Assembly (NCBI RefSeq): GCF_026210795.1
Contig: NC_089455.1
Span: 2,108,001 to 2,172,000, forward strand
DNA length: 64,000 nt
DNA from: Rhizophagus irregularis
Taxonomy: Eukaryota; Glomeromycota; Glomeromycetes; Glomerales; Glomeraceae
Reading direction: 5' to 3'
Part shown: piece after piece, positions 48,807 to 61,252 of the stretch
Layout of the letters: the number at the start of each line of letters is the position of its first letter
How positions within the stretch are numbered: position 1 is the stretch's first letter
The notes under the pieces: model-generated
What the model was told of the DNA's origin: nothing
Database searches by the model: none
The model's input: the letters and a program-made list of their open reading frames with translations, nothing else
Program-made: the position numbers and the translations under genes

Positions 48807-50146
48807 TCATTTGTTGATCTTTTCACCTTTGATAGCAAGATAATGTCGACCTATACGTTCTGGTTTATTCCTAATATCTTTATCTTGAATAATTGTAAGC
48901 AACATATTTACAAGCGTTTTTGAAAAAATATATAATGCCAAATAATAAGGAATTAAATATGGATTATAGTCTGAAAAATATAAAGAAAAGATAATTTTAA
49001 TATTTACAATATCAGGATATATATTATGTACATGTAAATCAAAATGTAAAATTAATACGTACATCTATGTATTCCCTTATCTAAACCTTCACCTTCGATT
49101 GTGGCAGTCTCAGCAGTTCTATAAAAAAAAAAAAAAAATTTTTTTTAAAAAAAGAAATAATATTTTTTCTTAACTGTTAACCTTTTTCCAATTGTACTCA
49201 CCCTTTATTTAAAGAAACTAGAATTAAAATGGAACAAATGGCACAATAAATGGCTAAACTAATTCTATGTACATGACTTCTAGTCCATAAACTTAACCCT
49301 ACGAATTTATTAGGTATGCTTAAAATATCAACTCTTTTTTCTTGTGGATGAAAAAAACATAATAAAAATGCTGGTGAATGCCATAAAGCCGTAAATGAAG
49401 AGTAATATCCTTTACGTCTTAATTCAATTGAAAGTGCAAATGCTACTATTGATGTAAATATGAAATATATTATTGCTCCTCCGATTAATCCCCAAAATAA
49501 TCTTGACGCCGCACAATAATCAAATTGCTCAATATGAAACCTATCTCCACATGCGTCCACTAAAAAATTTTTTTCAGTAGTCCCTTCCACTCCTAATTTT
49601 GCATCTTTTAATACATTATATCCTAATAAAAATACATTTACCGCGAACATCTTGATTGGAAACAGAAGAAAGAATTAATTAAATTTGATTTTTCCTCTTT
49701 ACAAAATATTTAAAAAAAAATAAAATTGTATATACCTCATAATATTGAACAATTCTGCTAATTATTTCACCTTTGGTTATAAGGTGTCCATTTTCAGGTG
49801 GTCTAAATAACCATCCATCTTTATGTACATGACTTTTTCCTGTACCTTCTTCATCCGTATATGATTCATTATCATCAAGAAATGAATTATTATTCGAAAA
49901 TTTTTGAGGTGGAGTAGGTGGTAAGGATTGTTGAAAAGGTGTAACACTTGATGGTTGATGAGGATATTGTCGAGGTGAGGGTTGTCGAGGTGGTTGCTGT
50001 GGATATTGTTGATATTGTGAATATTGCTGCTGCTGAAGATATTCTTGTTGAGGATACGATTGCACAAGTTGTTCTTCATCACCATATTTACTATTATCAT
50101 ATGAATATCTCCCACCTTCACCTTCAGTTGGTCTCTGTCTCGACAT
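48807..50146 (-). CDS. Multipass membrane protein with Gln/Pro-rich N-terminus, unknown function
   Basis: Four exons (50146-49736, 49650-49202, 49118-49063, 48970-48807) give 359 codons. Residues 1-110 are hydrophilic and rich in Gln, Tyr and Pro (QQEYLQQQQYSQYQQYPQQP), without hydrophobic segments, then an acidic stretch and GWLFRPPENGHLITKGE. From about residue 138 there are three or four hydrophobic helices: FAVNVFLLGYNVL, LFWGLIGGAIIYFIFTSIVA, RISLAIYCAICSILILV and YLIPYYLALYIFSKTLVNML. Four cysteines lie around the first loop (DACGDRF and FDYCAAS). I do not recognise the family. The arrangement suggests a plasma-membrane or endomembrane protein with a long disordered cytosolic tail. Confidence 0.75.
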
Positions 50147-51088
50147 TTTTTTTTTAAAATTCGAATCAAAAGTAATATAAATATATCAAAAAAAATTTTT
50201 TTTTCTATAATAGAAGGGATTGAATGGAATTGTTTTTTGTTTTTCTTAAAAAAAAAAAAAAAAGGATCCTTAAATCCTTAAATAAATATAACCCCCTCTC
50301 GGATGTACGCGTTCAATTATATTATTATGATATTATTTGACAAATTGAGGCTCGATCATCCGAATGTACAAAAAATTTTTTTTATTGCTTAGCTTAGCTT
50401 AAATCTGTTTCCCGAAACAGAATAATTAATATTTTAACTTTTACTGTAAATGGGTATAAAAAATTCGTACAAACATGCTAAATATACTGGATATTTATTA
50501 ATTTCTTTGTCAAATTAAGTTAATTCTTAGACTAATATAACAAAAAAGATTTTTTCCCCTAAGGGATTTTAAGATTGTTAATAAATTCTCCTTATTTTAA
50601 AAACTGCATGTAATGTTTGATATATGTATTACATCCCTTTATGTAAAATAATTTTCCGGAATCATATTTTCTCTTGGCTGTTGGCTGTGCTTTTGCATAT
50701 TCGAAAACGTTTTATATAGGTTTATTTATTTAACAAATTTAAAGTGTTAGAAGCTAAGGTGTAATAGTAAATGTGAGGAAATTATAATTTCGGCCGCTTC
50801 GCATTCATGACCGATGATAAAAAGGAACATTTCCGAAACAAAATTCCGTTTGTGGCTTAGCCTTTATAGGGGAACTGCGGACGATGATCTTGGCTTTTCC
50901 GATCACTGTAACGGATAAAGCTAATCAACAAATTTAACAACTAATATAATTTCAGCTGAAATTAGCGAGGTTATGTTTTGTAATTTTTATTGGCTAATTA
51001 AGTGTAAATACAAATACAGTATCTAGACAGTTCTAAATACTTTTAAATACAAAAAAAATAATATATATTTATAAATTAACAAAGAAAA
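50147..51088. other. Spacer between the membrane-protein and TPT1 genes
   Basis: This includes the promoter of the 48807-50146 gene and the 3' flank of the phosphotransferase gene. The stretch at 50780-50960 is relatively GC-rich. No gene is supported. Confidence 0.5.
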
Positions 51089-53159
51089 TTATTGTCGTTT
51101 CGCTATATCTGCATACGAGAATACTCTCTTCCCTTCAACAACATCCTTGTTATCATTCTTCCTCTTATTATCATTACTATTATTTCTATTAACATTCACG
51201 CTGTTGATATCAATATTCTTATTATTATTTTCGACAATCTTGTTCCTGTTATCATTCGTACCTCCAAGATTCTTGATTTTATCATTATTGTTACCCCAAG
51301 CGGTAGTATTCCCCTTGTTAACATTCGTACCTCCAGAATTCATGGCTTTAGAATTATTGCCATTCCAAGCGTTATTATTCCCTTTGTTATCATTCGTACC
51401 TCCAGAATTCATGGCTTTAGAATTATTGCCATTCCAAGCATTATTATTCCCTTTGTTATCATTCGTACCTCCAGAATTCATGGCTTTAGAATTATTGCCA
51501 TTCCAAGCGTTATTATTCCCTTTGTTATCATTCGTACCTCCAGAATTCATGACTTTAGAATTATTGCCATTCCAAGCGTTATTATTCCCTTTGTTATCAT
51601 TCGTACCTCCAGAATTCATGACTTTAGAATTATTGCCATTCCAAGCATTATTATTTCCTTTGTTATCATTCGTACCTCTAGAATTCATGACTTTAGAATT
51701 ATTGCCATTCCAAGCGTTATTAGTCACCTTATTATCATTATCGCTCTTCCTATTATTATTTTCATTAACATTTTTATTATTAGCATCACTATTAATATTG
51801 TTTCCATCGACATTCTTATTCCCATCAGTACTTTTAATATCATCGTTATTTCCGCCAACATTCTTATTATTAACATTATTTCCGTCAGCATTATTTCCGT
51901 CAACATTCTTATTATTAACATTATTTCCTTCAACATTCTTATTATTAACATTATTTCCTTTAACATTCTTATCATCGTTATCTTCGTATAAAACATTGTT
52001 ATATTTATCAATAACTTTTAGAAAATATTTTTTTTCTAATATTCCTTTAATTCCTTCTGTAAGTATTACTCCATTAGCAGATCTAGAAAATTTTACATTA
52101 TCTATATATAAATAAATTAGATATTTAGTAAAATAATTATATATAAAAATAATAATAATAATAATAATAATCAAAAGAAAGTACCTGCCATGGCTTTAGG
52201 AACATTAACGTATATAAATACATCACAACTTGCTCTCATACCACTTGTTACATTTGCGTCTCCATATCTTCCGACAGCAAAATGTATATGATTACGATTC
52301 ATTCTAGAAAGACCATGTGATTCTAAATTAAATTAAGTTTAAAATATTAATTCATCTTTAAAAATAATTTTTTTTCTTTAAAAAAAAAAAATAATGCTTA
52401 CCTATTTTTCGCCAACTTTCTAAATTAGTTCCATGTATAACTTGAGGAAATTCTGATGGATTTGTTATTTGTATTAATTCCAAGTCTTTCACCCCCTAAG
52501 AAATTTTTTTTAAAAAAAAAAAATTTAAAAAAATTAAAAATGTTAAAAAATCATACTTTAAAGGATACATACCACCATAGAATGCCCTTGATTAGCTCTA
52601 ATCCACCATGTAGATACACCTTCAGATTTTCTTTCAAAAAGATGAAATCTTTGTTTATCATTTTCATTTACAACCTGTTGTATTTTTTCGAATGTTGTTC
52701 CTCTAAATCTAGGTAATCTCATCTATAAAAAATTTAATTAAATGGTTATAGCAATTAGATTAAACGAGTAAGATTAAAATACTACAGACATAAAGAACTA
52801 CAATAAAAAGAAAATTTTATATTGCTTACCAAGTCATCTACCTTGACATATCCATCTGGTCGAATTTTTAATCCTTCTTTGATTGCATTATGTCGAAGAA
52901 CATTAGATAATGATCTCGATAATTTTACAATTGGATTGTCATTACGAGCATAATGAGTAGATTTATCGTAGGAATGATTATAGTTATATTCTGTTTCAGA
53001 TCTCGCATAACTACTAGATTTGTTGACGGAGGAGTTAGATCCTTTTTGTCCACTATCATCACGACCGCCACCACCGTACCCTTTTCCACTATTTCCTCCG
53101 TAATTTCCTCGATTTGGTCCTTTGCTATTCCCTCCCCCTCGATTTACTCGTCGAGACAT
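51089..53159 (-). CDS. TPT1: tRNA 2'-phosphotransferase (Tpt1/KptA) with Asn-rich repeat tail
   Basis: Five exons (53159-52830, 52722-52573, 52495-52402, 52322-52185, 52101-51089) give 574 codons. The enzyme removes the 2'-phosphate left by fungal tRNA ligase after tRNA splicing, using NAD+. Family blocks: LSRSLSNVLRHNAIKEGLKI then RPDGYVKVDDL, WWIRANQGHSM, VIHGTNLESWRKI, GLSRMNRNHIHFAVG. The Arg and His residues expected for catalysis are visible in these blocks. The N-terminus has about 75 Gly/Arg/Asn/Ser-rich residues. The C-terminal 280 or so residues are unusual: VxGNNVNNKN-type repeats, then six or more nearly identical 23-residue units (NNAWNGNNSKVMNSGGTND and NKGN), ending FSYADIAKRQ. 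The core enzyme is complete at about residue 300. Confidence 0.92.
51290..51725 (-). repeat. Coding minisatellite, 69-bp unit, about six copies
   Basis: The unit (23 codons) repeats in register with few substitutions, alternating AAAGTCATG- and AAAGCCATG-type versions (Val/Ala). The near-identity points to recent expansion or homogenisation. Because the unit length is a multiple of three and AT-poor in stops, the opposite strand also stays open in two frames here; those frames are not genes. Confidence 0.9.
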
Positions 53160-53483
53160 ATTGTAAAATAAAAAAGAAATGTAATAGAACCTAATTCCGA
53201 GAAATCCGAGAAAAAAAGTGAAAAGCCTGAAAAACAAAATTTTAATTTGGCTAATTTTATCATACTAGTCAGCAATGTAATATGACTAATTACGACACAT
53301 TCAGTGATACAAACGTCATTCTTGTACAACCGTTCAAAAACCCATTTATTACGCGAATACGTGTGTAATAAAAGTGTAGAATATTGTTCAACATCTTTCT
53401 TAATTTTATGTACTAAAAAAATTTTGGGCAACTTTACAATAGCTAAATTTACTATATTCTGTTATAAATATTTTTATTAAATA
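53160..53483. promoter_or_regulatory. Divergent promoter between the TPT1 and MPLKIP-like genes
   Basis: The start codons of the TPT1 gene (-) and the RGG protein gene (+) are 324 bp apart and head to head, so promoter elements for both must lie here. No motif was recognised with confidence. Confidence 0.5.
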
Positions 53484-54107
53484 ATGTCCAAAGAACAAAA
53501 CTTATCTCCTCCACCATCCCCACCGGTCAATAACTCGAATTCACTTGGTAATACCGTAAGTTCGTTACCGCAACTTCCCGATGATTTCTTATCATTTCAG
53601 CCGCAACCATCTACTCATAATTCTATGGACATTGATGATAATGTACAAACAAATAATTCACTAAATGATAGAAAATGGGAACAGCAACAAGGATCATATC
53701 GAAGAGGTGGAAATTATTATAACAAAGGAAGAGAATATTATAATCATAATGATAATAGATCTTATCGTGGTCAAAAAAGAGGAATGTACAATAATGGCGG
53801 TTATCAACAAAGAGATAAAGGTGGTGGTCGCGGTGGTCGCGGTGGTCGCAACGGTAGTTACGGAACACCCTCAAGCAGTAAAGGTGGTCAACAAAAAAGC
53901 TGGAATAATTATTCATCACCGAAGGTAATCAATCATCTAGGCTCTAGCGTTATTAATTCTGTTTTTTTGTTCATTTATATATTTATTATTAATTTTTTAT
54001 TGCAGAAACCCAAATTAAATGAAAAGAATATTAATGATATTGATATAAGTAGATATTATAAGAAATCTTTTCTAGAAGATCCGTGGGCTAATCTCATGAA
54101 AAAATAA
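53484..54107 (+). CDS. RGG-rich protein with MPLKIP/TTDN1-like C-terminal motif
   Basis: Two exons (53484-53924, 54006-54107) give 180 codons. The first 50 residues are Pro/Ser-rich, then Arg/Gly/Tyr/Asn-rich sequence with a GGGRGGRGGRNG box. The C-terminus reads ISRYYKKSFLEDPWANL. The block YxxSxLEDPWA-L is the hallmark of MPLKIP (TTDN1, mutated in non-photosensitive trichothiodystrophy), whose human form also has a low-complexity Gly/Ser/Arg N-terminus. In animals it works with the lariat-debranching enzyme DBR1 and the intron-binding complex. The assignment rests on one short motif and overall architecture. The retained-intron reading would add hydrophobic residues and is unlikely, because GTAATC...TTGCAG splices in phase. 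Confidence 0.65.
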   Translation: MSKEQNLSPPPSPPVNNSNSLGNTVSSLPQLPDDFLSFQPQPSTHNSMDIDDNVQTNNSLNDRKWEQQQGSYRRGGNYYNKGREYYNHNDNRSYRGQKRGMYNNGGYQQRDKGGGRGGRGGRNGSYGTPSSSKGGQQKSWNNYSSPKVINHLGSSVINSVFLFIYIFIINFLLQKPKLNEKNINDIDISRYYKKSFLEDPWANLMKK

Positions 54108-54235
54108 TCAATTGAATTTTGGTTTTTTTTAATTCATATTATAATTCTTTTGTTATACAAAAAAAAAAATCATTTTTTCTATAGTTGAATTGTCCTAATA
54201 AAATATATCCTAATAAAATATAGCATTAAAAACAC

Positions 54236-55337
54236 TTATTTATTCTCACTTTCTTTCTTATTCTCGCTTTCTTTCTTATTCTCACTTTCTTTCTTTTTAA
54301 TTCTCGGATCTTCATAATGATAATCTACTTTATAATTTGCTTCCATTCCAGGTGGAGGTGGTGGTTCTGTGGTCTTTACTAATATCAAAGCGGTAGCTGA
54401 CTATGATTTAGAAAAAAACACTTAGCATGTTTTCAAGTTTTAACAAAAAACACTTAAGAGACCATACCTGTGCAACACCGTAGAATAACATTCCAAGCAA
54501 TGGTAACCTAACCAAAGGATAAAATCCAATAGAGAAACCAAATAGAATTCCTTCTCTTTCTCTAAACCATTTTCTTCTAACTTTTGCGTCAAAATGAACT
54601 CTACCAAAATAAGGTTCTAGTAATTCTCTCATCATAGCTCTAGAAGAATACAAACTTTCCAAGAAAATCATAGTAAAATTTTTTGTGCCAGGTATAACGT
54701 ACATAAATACGCCAATTGTTATAGCAGGAAAATGTCCAAGAGAATCAACAAGAGCATAAGCACTTGCTACCGGATATACAAACATACCAACAAATGGTAA
54801 TAATGAAAGAAAGTATAATATTGTCGCTATTTTAATTTTATTCCATGTTCTTTTTAAATATTGGAACATCTCATTCCAATAATCTGTTCCATAAGGATAT
54901 CTTTCTAATGCTGGTGCATATGGTGGTCGTAAAGATTGTTCCCCTTCATGTTTTTTAATATATGTTAAATCTACGTGATGAAGTGATTCTACAAATAAAG
55001 AGTCTAATGGTTGTGGATATATGTATCTCATAAACATCAATCCCAGAAATGGTAAATTGAATACATAATTCGTTATCCAAGCATTATAATTTTCAGTATA
55101 TAAACTATGATCATACCGAAATATAAAAGAAAATAAGTAAACGAGAAGTTGAATTAGCTTAAGTGGAATCAGAAATAAAGTTGAGGTGAGTAAATATAAT
55201 ATTATACTGAATATGACTAAAATGAAAGTTGTTTTAACATATGTATGTTTGTGTAAATGACGATTTTTAAAGGCTAACAAAGTACCCCACCAGGCCAATT
55301 GCAAACCGCGTATAACTTGTGTTAATGACCAGGTCAT
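54236..55337 (-). CDS. UsgS/RRT8-like multipass membrane protein (EI24 superfamily, tentative)
   Basis: Two exons (55337-54468, 54400-54236) give 344 codons. Hydrophobic segments are visible at LVIFSIILYLLTSTLFLIPL, LIQLLVYLFSFIF, FNLPFLGLMFMRYIYP, IATILYFLSLLPFVGMFVYP, HFPAITIGVFMYVIPG, and near FGFSIGFYPLVRLPLLGMLF. The blocks NLPFLGLMFMRYIYPQPLDS and FLSLLPFVGMFVYPVASAYA recall fungal transmembrane protein UsgS and the yeast Lds/Rrt8 outer-spore-wall/lipid-droplet proteins. The C-terminus is hydrophilic, with Pro5 and three KKESENK repeats encoded by a 21-bp direct repeat (54240-54300). It is convergent with the MPLKIP-like gene, 128 bp apart. Confidence 0.65.
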
Positions 55338-56202
55338 TGATAATCAAGGTCCAAGTGGGAAAAGTATCTTATTATGCTGAAAGAGAAAGAAAGGAAAGCT
55401 GATCAACTTGATCAACTAAAAATTTTAATTATGAGATTTTTTTTATTGGATCCACGAAAAAATCATGAGATTTCGCGTCTATTCGACCGGTGACATTTAA
55501 GGGGATGTGAAAAAAATAATTTTGGGAGGCAAAAAACTAAGTCTCAGATAAAAATGGTGCGGAAATCTATATTCTGGACAAATCCCAGTCGCATGACTAG
55601 AAATCAACCAATAAAAATTGTAACGTTGTATTTTGATTTAGTAATATTTTTTTTTAAAAAAATAATGGCCTATTATATATTTTCAAATTACCATTCAAAT
55701 TTAAAATGCTTATAACTTTTTATTTAGATAATCTGTTCAAAAATCTGACTGGTAGTTTAATAGTATCCATCTTAAAGAACAAAGTTACTGGATTAGTTTT
55801 TTAAAATTTTGTTTTTTTTAAAATGTTAAAAAGTTTTTTACACTACAATTATATTTTTCTTTTGCGGTCGGGTCGACGTGATGAGTAGAGTATGGACATG
55901 AGGTGATGAATAGCATTTCGGCCCACTCTGAATCACGTGTTTGGCCCGTCGTGTTATTTATCACTTGGCGGGGTGTGATGCCGGTGATGAATATTTTTAG
56001 GTCACGTGAGGTAGAAAATTTGTTGGTGCCGGTTACTCCGGTTACTCCGGTTACTGGGATTTTATTTCTGATCACATGACTAATAACGTGCGATTCAAGG
56101 AAATTGCGTTACCTTTGATTACGATTATCTTGGCAAAATTTTTTTTTTTTATGTAAACTCAAAAACGCGATATTTTTTTTTTGATAAAATTTTTCGAGAG
56201 AA
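55338..56202. promoter_or_regulatory. Divergent upstream region with CACGTG boxes
   Basis: This lies between the UsgS-like gene (-) and the sulfide:quinone oxidoreductase gene (+). The 55855-56085 part is much less AT-rich than its surroundings. It has two palindromic CACGTG hexamers (near 55926 and 56003), a related CACATG, and GGTTACTCC repeated in tandem with GGTTACTGG at 56030-56060. CACGTG is the target of bHLH regulators in fungi (Cbf1/Met28 controls sulfur genes in yeast), which would suit a sulfide-metabolism gene; that link is inference. Confidence 0.4.
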
Positions 56203-57949
56203 ATGTTCGCTAAAAGTAATCATTTATTCAATGGAAGTAAAAATTTGTTAAAAAGGTTTGCTTCTACGAATGCAACCGTACCTACTTATAAGTTGGTCGT
56301 TATTGGTATGTAAATTTAATTCTTTGAAAAGTCAATAATAATAAATTAATTAAAAAATTTTAATTCAGGAGGTGGAACTGGCGGACTTGCAGGTAAGATT
56401 TTATTTTAATTAGATAATTAATTAAATTAATCCATGATTAGTAATTCTTTAATAAAAATTATTTTTCAGTATCTTCTACATTATCCAAGATTCTTGGGCA
56501 AAATGAGATAGCAATAATTGAACCGTCTGATGTTCATTATGTAAGTCTTAGTTTTTTTTCGATTAGAAAAAAATATTAATAACGATTCAATTAATAAAGA
56601 ACTTTTTCTAGTATCAACCACTATGGACATTTGTTGGAGCAGGGGTTAAAACATTAGCGGATTCAGCTAAACCAACAGAAGAACTTATTCCGAAAGATGC
56701 TTACTGGATTAAAAATAAAGTAGCAAAAGTCCAACCCGATAATAAATTAATTGAATTAACGGATGGTCAGAAGGTATTTTTTTTTCCTTACTTTTTAATT
56801 TTATTATGTAGCAAATAACATTGTATTTAAAAAAAAACCAAAAAATAAATGATATAGATAGGATACGATTATTTGGTTGTGGCAACAGGACTTGAATGTC
56901 ATTGGGACAAAATTAGAGGACTTCCCGAAACACTTGGTAAAGACGGTGTCACTAGTAATTATTCTACAGATACTGTTGAAACAACATGGAAGTTTATCCG
57001 AGAATTTAAAGGTGGAAATGCTATCTTCACTATGCCATCTACTCCCATTAAAGTAAGGAATATAACTAACATCGAATTTACATTTAAAAAAAGCTGTGTA
57101 ATTTGTAATTTTTTTTTTTCAATTCGTAGTGTCCGGGAGCGGCTATCAAAGTAGCTTATTTAGCGGAAGATACTTTTACTAAAAATCGAGTCAGAAACAA
57201 AAGTAATGTAATTTATAATTCAGCCATGGGAAAAATATTTAGTATAGATAAATATGCAAAAAGTCTCGAAAGAGTGGCAAAAGAACGAGGAATAGAAGTA
57301 AATCTAGGTACAGAATTAAAAGAAATTCGTAGTCAACAAAAAGAAGCTGTATTTAATTGTAAGGGAACAGAAAAAGTTTTTAATTATGATTTATTACACG
57401 TAACACCACCAATGGGACCACCATCATTTATTGGAGAATCTGGTTTAGGAAATAAACAAGGATATGTTGATGTAGATAAATATACGTTACAACATGTCAA
57501 ATACCCAAATATATTTTCATTGGGTGATAGTAGTTCTGCTCCTACGTCAAAGACTGCTGCGGCTATTTCTGTTCAAAGTGGTGTATTGAAAAAAAATTTA
57601 TTGGATACTATGACGGGTATATTTGATCCCCATACCGCTGCTAAATATGATGGTTATGCTAGTTGTCCTTTATTGGTAGGAAGAGATAAGTTAATTTTAG
57701 CCGAATTTAGTGGTTATACTAGTTTACCTTTGGAAACTTTCCCCATTGATCAAGGTCAAGAAAGATCTTTCATGTATTGGTTAACAAAAGAGGTAAATTA
57801 ATTTTGTAAGTTAAATTTTAAATTTTGTATAACGAATTATTTTTTTTATTTTCTTTTAGGTTATTCCTGAAATATATTGGAATGGATTATTGAAAGGAAC
57901 TTGGACTGGTCCACAAAGATTCCGTAATTTCTTTTCATATTTACCTTAA
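56203..57949 (+). CDS. Mitochondrial sulfide:quinone oxidoreductase
   Basis: Seven exons (56203-56305, 56369-56392, 56470-56540, 56612-56773, 56858-57052, 57130-57792, 57860-57949) give 435 codons. The enzyme oxidises sulfide and passes electrons to ubiquinone at the inner mitochondrial membrane (S. pombe Hmt2 and human SQOR family). A presequence (MFAKSNHLFNGSKNLLKRFA) precedes the FAD-binding LVVIGGGTGGLAVSS. Three cysteines typical of the family are visible: C134 in GLECHWD, C186 in IKCPGAA and C364 in YASCPLL; the latter two form the redox pair. FAD-binding LGDSSSAPTSKTAAA and the C-terminal membrane-anchor helices region (EIYWNGLLKGTW) are present. The gene looks complete, including a 24-nt exon 2 that encodes part of the dinucleotide loop. 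Confidence 0.94.
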
Positions 57950-60015
<2,066 letters not shown>

Positions 60016-61252
60016 TAATTGGAAGTTTTCTAGTTTTCTAGTTATTTCCTAATATTTTTTTTTCTTTTGTATAATAATTAATAATGTATAGAGTCAGTAT
60101 ATATTTTTTCTTTTTATAATAATTTATTTTTCCTACCCACTTTTTTTTTTATTATTATTTTTGCATGTTATTAATTAGAAAAATAGAGAAAATAAAAGAA
60201 CATTTTTTCCTTTCATTAGTAAATAATCATTAGTAATATTGTCTTTGATGTATTTGTCCCGAATAGTTTAACAAAAGTTTAAATAAATTCTAAAATTGAA
60301 TGTTACCGAAATTTAACTGTTCCTTTTTAGGATTAATAAGAATCTATCTCAATAACTCAATAATTATATAATTCAGTAGTAGGAGTGACTTCTCCATTAT
60401 TTTAATAATATACCAATCATTTATAATATACCAATCATTTAACAAAGTTATTCAACCTATATGAGTAAATGTAAATGTGGCATGACATTTTAATTTCAGG
60501 AAATTTCTATTAAACGTACATTCTTTTTAAGGTATATTCTTTTCAAAATCATTGGTCTACAAATAATTCTATTAACTTTTTTTTAAATGCTGTACAATCT
60601 AATCTCAATATGGAGCACATGTAACGAAACGGAGCTTCCACCTGTAGAGATTAATATATTGAGATTAGACTGTTATCACTGTATTACATAAAATGTACGT
60701 ACTATATGTATATCTCGAGCTGTCGTTATCATAACAGAATCATTATTATAATTAATCATGTGAAAAATCCTATCATTTAGTTAATCATCCTTAAACCTTC
60801 TTGCTAAACTTACGGCAGAATTGAATATAATCGGAGATTTTGATTCATTTAAAGTATTCCGTACGTTACTATCAATCAAAAGTTTTACCAAAAATAGCCA
60901 AAATTTTTCTGCAAGTAGGCTGAGTGATTGTATTTAGTTAATAACGGTTTTTAATGGGAAATTTTATACTTAAATGTACCAGATAAACGCGTTGAGAAAT
61001 TCACAAATTGATTAGAAATTTCTTTTCGCATTTACAACTCATCGTTTTGTCGTTTTGTGTTCTTTTAAAATAGGATGATCGGTCAATCCCTATTTCGAAG
61101 AAGGGAACAGAAGAGTCAATTTCACAAGGTATACCCAGATCAACAAGATCTAGTGGGAATTTTATATTTCCCTACTTTCAATATATATATAGTCTGAAAA
61201 AAAAAATAAAAAATAAAAAAATAAAAAATAAACAATTTCATAAAAAAGAATC
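60016..61252. other. Spacer with one tiny TIR element
   Basis: Contains a 78-bp element at 60595-60672 (listed separately) and the promoter of the next kinase gene, with a purine-rich run before its ATG. No gene. Confidence 0.5.
60595..60672. mobile_element. Very short pogo-like TIR element
   Basis: CAATCTAATCTCAATAT at the left is complementary to ATATTGAGATTAGACTG at the right, with TA preceding the left end. The TIR-like start CAGTCTAATCTC resembles the CAGTCAACTC end of the 403-bp element, so both may use related transposases. Only about 45 bp separate the arms. Confidence 0.5.

Noticed and set aside
51092-52115. Two long open frames (about 300 codons) on the plus strand
   Set aside because: They mirror the stop-free 69-bp repeats of the TPT1 gene on the other strand and show hydrophobic nonsense repeats.
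55818-56075. 85-codon minus-strand frame with VTGVTGVTG
   Set aside because: It arises from the GGTTACTCC tandem repeat in an upstream region between two divergent genes; no domain.
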